From positions 124,001 to 188,000 of the forward strand of contig VIIQ02000008.1 in the NCBI GenBank assembly GCA_007449985.2: DNA of 64,000 nucleotides, given 5' to 3'. Source of the DNA: Desmodesmus armatus. Its lineage: Eukaryota; Chlorophyta; Chlorophyceae; Sphaeropleales; Scenedesmaceae. Both the position numbers and the translations under genes were made by a program. A model generated the notes under the pieces. It searched no databases, was not told where the DNA came from, and worked only from the letters and a program-made list of their open reading frames with translations. Positions 57,690-64,000 of the stretch are shown piece after piece; position 1 is the first letter of the stretch, and each line of letters opens with the position of its first letter.

Positions 57690-60600
57690 CTAGCGACCGT
57701 GGGTGCTGTTGTAGCCATACCACTGGGCAGCAGCAGGCATCACCTGCTGTGCCGTCTGCATCACCTGCTGTTGCTGCATCATTGCTGGCTGCAAGTGCAC
57801 TCCTTGCTGCTGCTGCATCGGATGTGGCTGTTGCATCACTGGCTGCTGCGCATGCACCGCATACTGCTGCATGGGTGTGGCATGCCGCTGCTGCACCTGT
57901 GCTTGCATCATTGCCTGTGCTGCCAACGCCTGCTGTGTCTGCTGCAGCTGTTGCTGGTGCTGATGCAGGCTGTACAAACTGGCATTCAGCTGTTCCTGGG
58001 CTGCTGCCACATGCTGCTCCCTGGCTGTGATGGCTTGTAGCCTTCTGTCAAGCTGCAGGGACTCCTCAGCACACCGCAATTCCCTGTCAGACACTCTGGC
58101 AGCAGCGGACGCAACATCAGCATTGCGCTGCACAATGGCTGCACTGTCGGACCTGGCCTGCAGCTGCAGCTGTTGCTCCCTGGCTTTCAGGCTGGCTTCT
58201 AAGCGCAACTGCCGGTCACGCTCTTGCTGGGTCTGCAGCCTCAGGACTTCACGCTGGCTCTTCAGCTGCTGCTCAAGGTGATCAGCAGCAAGCTCCTGGG
58301 CCTGCACCTGCAGGTTGCAAACACGACGCAAGCAACCTCTAGGTGCAGGTGCAACACCGTTGAGTGGAGTAATGCCCTGTGCCTGTGAAGATGATGCATG
58401 AGCTGTCTGTCTGCTGACTGCAGAGATATGCATGCACAGCCAAAGCAAGGTCACTAGACACAGTGTGCAACAGCCTGCTGGACTTTGCATGTCGGTATGG
58501 CGTGGCCACGCCAGCTGACAGCCTGGCATACACCTTACCCACCTGGCGCCATCTCTCAGCGCACTCAGCTTTGCTGGCTTCCACCTCAGCAACAGCCGCA
58601 GCTGTCTTGCGCTCCAGGTACTTTGCCTTTGATTCCTTTCCTGCAAGGCTGCCTCCTTGATCTTGAACATTGCCTCCATGCTGGTCTGATGCTCAGCCAG
58701 CTGCTTCTCCTGCTTGGCAGCAGCAATCTCCTTGGCACGCACCTGCAGTGCATGGGACAATGGCTGAGTACACACCATGTCTTGACAGCGGCCTGCAGGT
58801 GTCACTTACTTGGCAGTTGCAACCCTTGCAATCTAGTAGATTGAAAATCTCCAGTCAGATGCTGCCAGCTACGTCTGGACGCTGGACGTTTACTATGCAC
58901 GGCACTCGCGCTAGCGCTGCGGCACCTGCTGCCGCAGCACAACCCGACGGTCACTCCTACCCCTGCTCACCATTGCCTCACGATCGGCAACCATCTGTGC
59001 TGCAGCCCTGACGTCCAACAGCTCTTCCAGCTGCCCCAGTAGCACCGTTTTGCAGTTGCTGTTTTCATAGCACAAGCGCACCAGCTGCTTGGCAACGTCA
59101 GGCACCTGTGCACAGCGTGATCACAGGGGTATATTGGCTCTACTGGCAAGGCATGCCTTGATGCGCGGTGTTTGGCCCTTGCCGCGGCTGAGCCAGGCAT
59201 GCAGGCCTGGGCAGCTGGCCCTCAAGAAGCAGACCGCGCACCGCGCGATGGCAGCAGCTCAGCGGGCTGCTCAGTGTGCCGACGGCTCTCATGTTTTTGG
59301 CAGCATTAATTGATGTGAGGCTGTGCCAACGTGCAGCTGCAACAAAGATTGTCGGGTTATTACACAGCAGCTGATGAAGGGCTGCATGCTGCATCTGGCA
59401 GTGAACTCAGTTCAAAGGCAGTGCTAGCTAGACATTGAGTGCGAGGCTGATGGACCTGAGGCCAAGTTGGTGATGGCTGCCATGGCACAGTGACGAACGT
59501 ACCTGTCCAGCTGATGCCTTGTTGGTGATCTGGATTGTGCGCTGGCCTGGCTTGCTGTTCAAAAGCCCATCGCTTAGGTGTCCCAGGATGTACAAGTGCT
59601 CAAGCTGGTAGAGGGCTGTTAGCCGCACCAGGCCAAGGTCTGTGATGCTGCTGGGGCCCATGACCTTGAGGGTGGTCAGGCCCTGCAGGGAGGCCAGCAC
59701 AGGCGCATCTGCGTCCCTGACGCCGCTGATGTGCAGAGCCTGCATGTGGAGCAGCTGCTGCAGGGGTTTCCACTGAATGTCAACCTGGGTAGATTGCACA
59801 CAGGATAGGCCCACCAGGGAGGGGAAGCACTTCACCAAGCTGGACAGGCCATATGTGTCCAAAGGCTCAGCTGTGCAGAGGTCGATGTTGAGGCTCCAGA
59901 CACGGCGCATGGGCATGTTGGTCTCTGCCAGCTGCTGCCACAGGCCGGCAGGCAGGCAGCAGTGTGACAGTACCAGCACTCCAAGGTTGCTGAGGCAGGC
60001 CAGTGCTGTGTAGTCCTCCAGCTGCACTGCAGGGTGCTGCAGGGTGCCTGAGAGGTCCAGCTGTGTCACTGCGGTGAGCCCCTGAAGCACTTGCAACAAG
60101 CTAGAGGTGCCGCGTGCTTCGCCTGATAGGCTGGTCCGCCTGATGGCAAGGTTGCGCAGGCTGCTCATGAGATTCAGGACAGCTGGTGCAAAGGCTTTGC
60201 ATTCCCACACATCAATCTCCTGCAGGCTGGTGAGTCGGTGAAGGTCTGGTGTGTGAGTGAGACAAAGGCCAATGCTCTGCTGAGAGTGGTGGAAGTCAAG
60301 GCTCAGGCTGGTCAGGCGCTGCAGCTGCTGCAGTCCAGTGAAGTCCTCTTGGTTGGCCCCAGCATCTAGCGCAACTCGGAACTCCTGCAGGTCTGTTAGG
60401 CAGCTGAGGTGCTCCAGGCTGGCAAACCTCATGGTGCTTGACAGGTAGACACTGCTCAGACGCACCAGCTGTGACAACAGGCTGCCGGGCAAGAGGGACA
60501 GTCTGAGGGGTTGGCATGCGCTCCTGCTGCTGTCAGCATCCCACCTCACCGCCAACTCCTGCAGGTTCTGCAGCACTGATAGCCCACCCAGCTGGTGTGA

Positions 60601-61228
60601 GGGGTCCAGCACATTGCAGTTCTGCAGGCACAGGCTGGTGAGGGCCGTGCAGGATGACAGGATGCCCGGCTGCTGGCTGCCGGGGATGGCTGTGAGCTGC
60701 ACAAAAGTGTCTGTCAGCCGCAGCTTGAGCAGTCCAGGGCAGGGCAGCTGCTGCATGGAGTAGGGCAGCCGCTGCAGTGGTGTCAGAGGCGGCTTGAGGT
60801 CAAAGCTGACCACCACGTTCCCATGCGACTGCAGGTAAGCCTGCAGGCCGAAGACTGTGCCCATGCTGGATGCATGGTGCTTGATGGAGGTGGTGGCTGC
60901 TGCTGCTGCCTTCCTGAACTTGGTGCTGAGCCGGGCACACCCGTGCAGGCGTTGCTGCAGCGGCACGTGCTGCATCAGCACCACCAGCACCTCATCTGGC
61001 AAATCTGACAGCTGCGTAAAAAAGCACACATAAATCAAGTCAGGTGCGTGTCCCAAGCAGTATTGATGATGCTGCTGAGATAGTGTGATCGCGACTGCTG
61101 AGTTACTGCTGTTGTGAAAGAGAGTCAGCCTGCTGTGGCCACAAGAAGCAACTCACGCTTCTGGTCTTATTTGAGGTCTCCTGCTTTACGTTGTGCAACA
61201 GCGGCCTCAGCTGCGGAGCTCCAGCCAT
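57690..61228 (-). pseudogene. F-box/LRR/coiled-coil copy C, with a one-base frame loss
   Basis: Minus-strand exons are 61228-61157, 61011-59503, 59105-58971, 58742-58543 and 58307-57690. All are in phase except the fourth, which is 200 bases where 201 are expected. Its reading starts KQEKQLAEHQTSMEAMFKIK and, after a one-base loss around 58610-58645, the matching frame (ERKTAAAVAEVEASKAECAE) is shifted. Copy A has the same exon in one frame. The rest is well preserved: MAGAPQLRPLLHNVKQ, LSDLPDEVLVVLMQHVP, a full LRR exon without stops, VPDVAKQLVRLCYENSNC, the coiled coil and a Gln/Met-rich tail ending YGYNSTHGR. Preservation of everything else suggests recent damage or an assembly error. If corrected it encodes about 844 residues. 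Confidence 0.65.
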
Positions 61229-62342
61229 GACTTGAACAACAGACAACAGCAGCCTGCTGGTCGGGAGCGTGATCGGTCGCTGCTTTGTAGAATCTTCAAA
61301 ACTGGATGCTACATCTGAGTTCTGCAGTTGTCGTTTGGTGGATCTTCAACGGCGGGCCGTTCGTTTGAGGTTGGGTGGTGCGCGCCAAAGCCTTGTTCAA
61401 ATTCAACCGACAGCTGATCAGAGTGAGTTGGAGCAGTGCTGGGGCAGCACCCGTATCTCTCGAAAGAACACACCAGGCTGTTTCAAGGCCACTCAACTGT
61501 CTGCTGGTGTGAGTTCTGACTTGGAAGCTTAGCTCACCACATCATGAGGCAGGGCTGCCCAGTGTCGCCACCCAATGGCCTCATTGCAGGCTGATCGCGC
61601 ATCTGCAACTCCATCATCATGCACTGCCATCCCAAACTCACCTGCCAACAACAGCCCGCTGAGGTCCTAACACTGCTGTTGTTGCGGGTGGAAGTGCTGC
61701 TGAAGGCTACTAAGTGAATCAGGGCAAGTGTTGTCTGTGGTGTTGCACCAGTTTGTTATGGCCAGCAACCTCAGCATGCTCAGGCATGCTCACCACTGTC
61801 GCCAAGCTGTTGTGCCCTCTTGGTGAAAATGCAAGAGTGCAGGAGTCTTCTCCTTGGTGTATGCAAAGAATCTTGTGTGCACTGGTTGTGTGTGCATACA
61901 GCTGGTAAATGTAACCTGCGGTCCGCAGAACATGAACTGACAAGTTCAACATGCAACAGGACTAGCACACATTGGCAACGGCTGTCAGCGATCACAGCAC
62001 TGCCCATGACAGGCCAGCGTGAAACATGCTGACAAGGCCAGCGCGACACCTGCTGGCGTGGCACTGCAAAGCCTAGTGAGCTCAACAGAAACCAACACAG
62101 GGTAACACCAAAGACCGGATGGCCTGAGGTCCAGCCAATCAACGCAAGGCCAAGAGCACTTTTGCACCGTCCAAATACTGCCAGCATTGCTGCAGGAATG
62201 TAGCATTTGTCTACCAGCACAGTCAGCAGACCCTCCAGACCCTGACACTGGTGCCGACCTGGCCCCGTCAAAAAGTAGGTGTTCCCTGAAAAACTCACCA
62301 GGGGACTCCTAAAGCTGCGAAACCGAAGCAACGGCGCTGCTG
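61229..62342. other. Intergenic: copy C promoter side and SYF1 3' flank
   Basis: Apart from the conserved promoter block and its flanks shared with copy B (to about 61500), I see no supported feature. A 188-residue minus-strand open frame at 61780-62346 overlaps the end of SYF1 and has no recognisable family. Confidence 0.5.
61376..61403 (-). promoter_or_regulatory. Conserved promoter block, copy C
   Basis: The minus-strand block ATTTGAACAAGGC-TTTGGCGCGC-ACC is the third copy of the shared element, about 150 bases before the copy C ATG. Here TTTGGCGC matches the E2F consensus exactly. Confidence 0.48.
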
Positions 62343-63905
62343 TCACTCAACACGCCGCTTCTTGAAGCGTTCCAACGCCCCGAATGGCTCCTCCTCTGGC
62401 TCCTGCTGCTGCTGCTGTCCCGCCAAGCTGCCAAACACTGCTGCTGGCACTGCCTTTTCCTGCACGTCAGCTCCCTCGTCATCCTCGCCACCCTCCCCAC
62501 CCGCAGCCCCCTCGTCTTCGTCATCATCTTCGTCACCAATCTCGATTTCTTCAGGGTTGGCTGCGCACCAGCACAAAGTGACGACACAGTAGCAGACATG
62601 CAGTCAGCAGCAGGACACCACACCAGGACAGCAAGGACAGCTATGCAATACGGCGGTCCTCATAGGTGGTCACAGGCCCCACTACACATAATCCTTCCCC
62701 TCATGAAACGCCCCTTGCGCCCTGACCTCCTCTTCCTCCTCTTGGCCCCCAAAGCACGGTATTGCCGCTATGATTGGAGTTCAACATGCACTATTGACAT
62801 AAGCCCTGCCAAACCTGCCACCAAGCACACGTCCACCCTAGGCCAGCACCCAGGCTCACCTTGCGCTGCCTCTTGCTGCTGCTGCTGCTCTGCTGGCTTG
62901 GCTTGCTGGTCCTGCCCCTGCTGGATGACACCAGCAGACACAAACCCTGACAGCTTTGTACCGCGCTGCACTTGTGCGGCCTCTTCAGCTGCTGCCTCCA
63001 GTGCTGCCATGCTGTCACCAGCCGCCGCTGCTGCCGCTGCTGGGGTTTCTGCTGCTGGTGCTGCCAGGTCAGCCACCTGGGCTGTTGAGTGGATGTGCAT
63101 CTGGGCAAAGCTGGCAGCAACAGACCTGCAGAGACAGACACGCAATGCACAAAGAGGGTGTTCACCAATCATATGGTCTCCCACAACAAGAATGGGTGCC
63201 GTCGTTGGGCATCCACTGGAGCTCAGCACATGTTGCGGCCACCAGCCACCTCCCTAGGGGACCAGCAGGTGCAGGACAACCCTCACCTGCAAACCACCCT
63301 CCAGCCCCAACCTCACCCAACCCCAGAGGGACCAGAAGCTGCAGCACAACTCAGGGACATGTCCCAGCAGCCAATCACCAGCATCTGACCACGTTGCTCA
63401 CCTCTTGATGCGCAGCATCTCCCTGAACGTGTCCTCGTTGCCGTGACGCACCTCAAACTCGTTCCAGGCATCCCAGTAGGGCCTGAGCAGACGCACAATG
63501 GGGGCAGAGGGTGTTGTTACAAGTGGTTAGTGACGTTATCCCACCCGCTGGGCATGATGATGCAGGCAAGCGCGAGGGTCTGCGCGCCGCGTCTGCTGCG
63601 TGTGCGAAAGTGCTGCTGCCCATCCGATGTACACGAACTATACCTGCTACTGTTCCTCGTGGATGCTGCATGCTCAGGACGCTGTGCAGTGATGGTCGCT
63701 GTCAGATGAAATAGTCTACGGCCGCTTACTTTGCTCTCCGCGGGTCCGCGAGGTGGCTGCCATGCACGAAGATCGCACGGGCCCTGTCAATCTCGCCCAG
63801 CTTGCGCTCCAGTTGTGCATAGCGCACACACAAGTTTCGCAGGTCCTCATCCGGCAGCTCGTTGGGGGCCTCCGCCTCAATGACGGTCTCGTAGATCTCG
63901 CGCAC
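62343..63905 (-). CDS. SYF1: SYF1/XAB2 pre-mRNA splicing factor, C-terminal part (5' end outside window)
   Basis: Four minus-strand exons, 63905-63730, 63482-63402, 63125-62860 and 62560-62343, have consistent phases; earlier exons lie beyond 64000. The first encodes a HAT/TPR-type repeat ([40 protein letters not shown]). Then come [18 protein letters not shown] and [16 protein letters not shown], which match the XAB2/SYF1 C-terminal region. The last exon has [15 protein letters not shown] and [10 protein letters not shown], diagnostic of XAB2 (human ends similarly). SYF1 is a scaffold of the Prp19-associated complex in the active spliceosome and, in animals, also links to transcription-coupled repair. 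A Gln/Ala-rich insert and a basic FKKRRVE end extend it past the human C-terminus. Assignment is firm. Confidence 0.9.
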
Positions 63906-64000
63906 CTGACAGCAACAACAATAACACCGCACCAGGGAAGTTTTGAGGTGATTTCCTGGTGTCTATCGTTTCTGCATGCTGCAAAGCAGGTTTGAAAAAC

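Noticed and set aside
61780..62346. Minus-strand 188-residue open frame
   Set aside because: It overlaps the SYF1 stop codon and 3' flank and has no recognisable motif.

Overview
The window is nuclear DNA from a eukaryotic green alga, most likely a flagellated chlorophycean of the Chlamydomonadales; Haematococcus-like is a guess from base composition and the many CAG/CTG runs. The evidence is: many-exon genes with GT-AG introns (plus one conserved GC-AG intron), TGTAA poly(A) signals after several genes, an axonemal-type dynein chain, a thylakoid STT7/STN8-family kinase, a plant-type complex I LYR subunit, an octotricopeptide-repeat (OPR) organelle protein, poly-Gln/poly-Ala tracts, and long G and C runs in introns. 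No prokaryotic, viral, tRNA or rRNA feature was recognised.

Layout, left to right: the 3' end of a dynein intermediate chain (+, cut by the left edge); an intact F-box/LRR/coiled-coil gene, copy A (+, 998-4485); an OPR protein gene (-, 5321-11430); a multi-pass membrane protein of unknown function (-, 12555-16513) divergent from NDUFB9 of complex I (+, 16879-18134); an STT7/STN8-family kinase (+, 19440-24267); two tandem BTB genes (+, 26053-28283 and 29583-31774) in a 3.5-3.6 kb duplication; a kynurenine-monooxygenase-like flavoprotein (-, 32706-36285) divergent from SLY1, the ER-Golgi SM protein (+, 36829-44755); a small unrecognised helical protein (+, 45917-47168); a J-domain protein (+, from 47374); a secreted double-Kazal protein (+, 51091-52170); two further tandem copies, B and C, of the F-box/LRR/coiled-coil gene (-, 53523-56831 and 57690-61228); and the 3' half of the spliceosomal SYF1/XAB2 gene (-, cut by the right edge).

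The genes form no pathway; this is an ordinary mixed nuclear neighbourhood shaped by local duplication. Three patterns stand out. First, at a dozen or more splice junctions in five or six genes, decayed copies of the exon-intron boundary lie inside the adjoining intron, often beside G or C runs ('junction echoes'). Second, the F-box/LRR/coiled-coil family has an unusual architecture: copy A is open throughout, B carries an in-frame TAG and C a one-base frame loss, yet all three keep a short promoter block with a GGCGCGC core. Third, long near-perfect hairpins lie in introns, the best at 40595-40747 in SLY1.

Exon boundaries were placed by eye from consensus splice sites, reading-frame phase and remembered family similarity. 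No alignment or database search was run.
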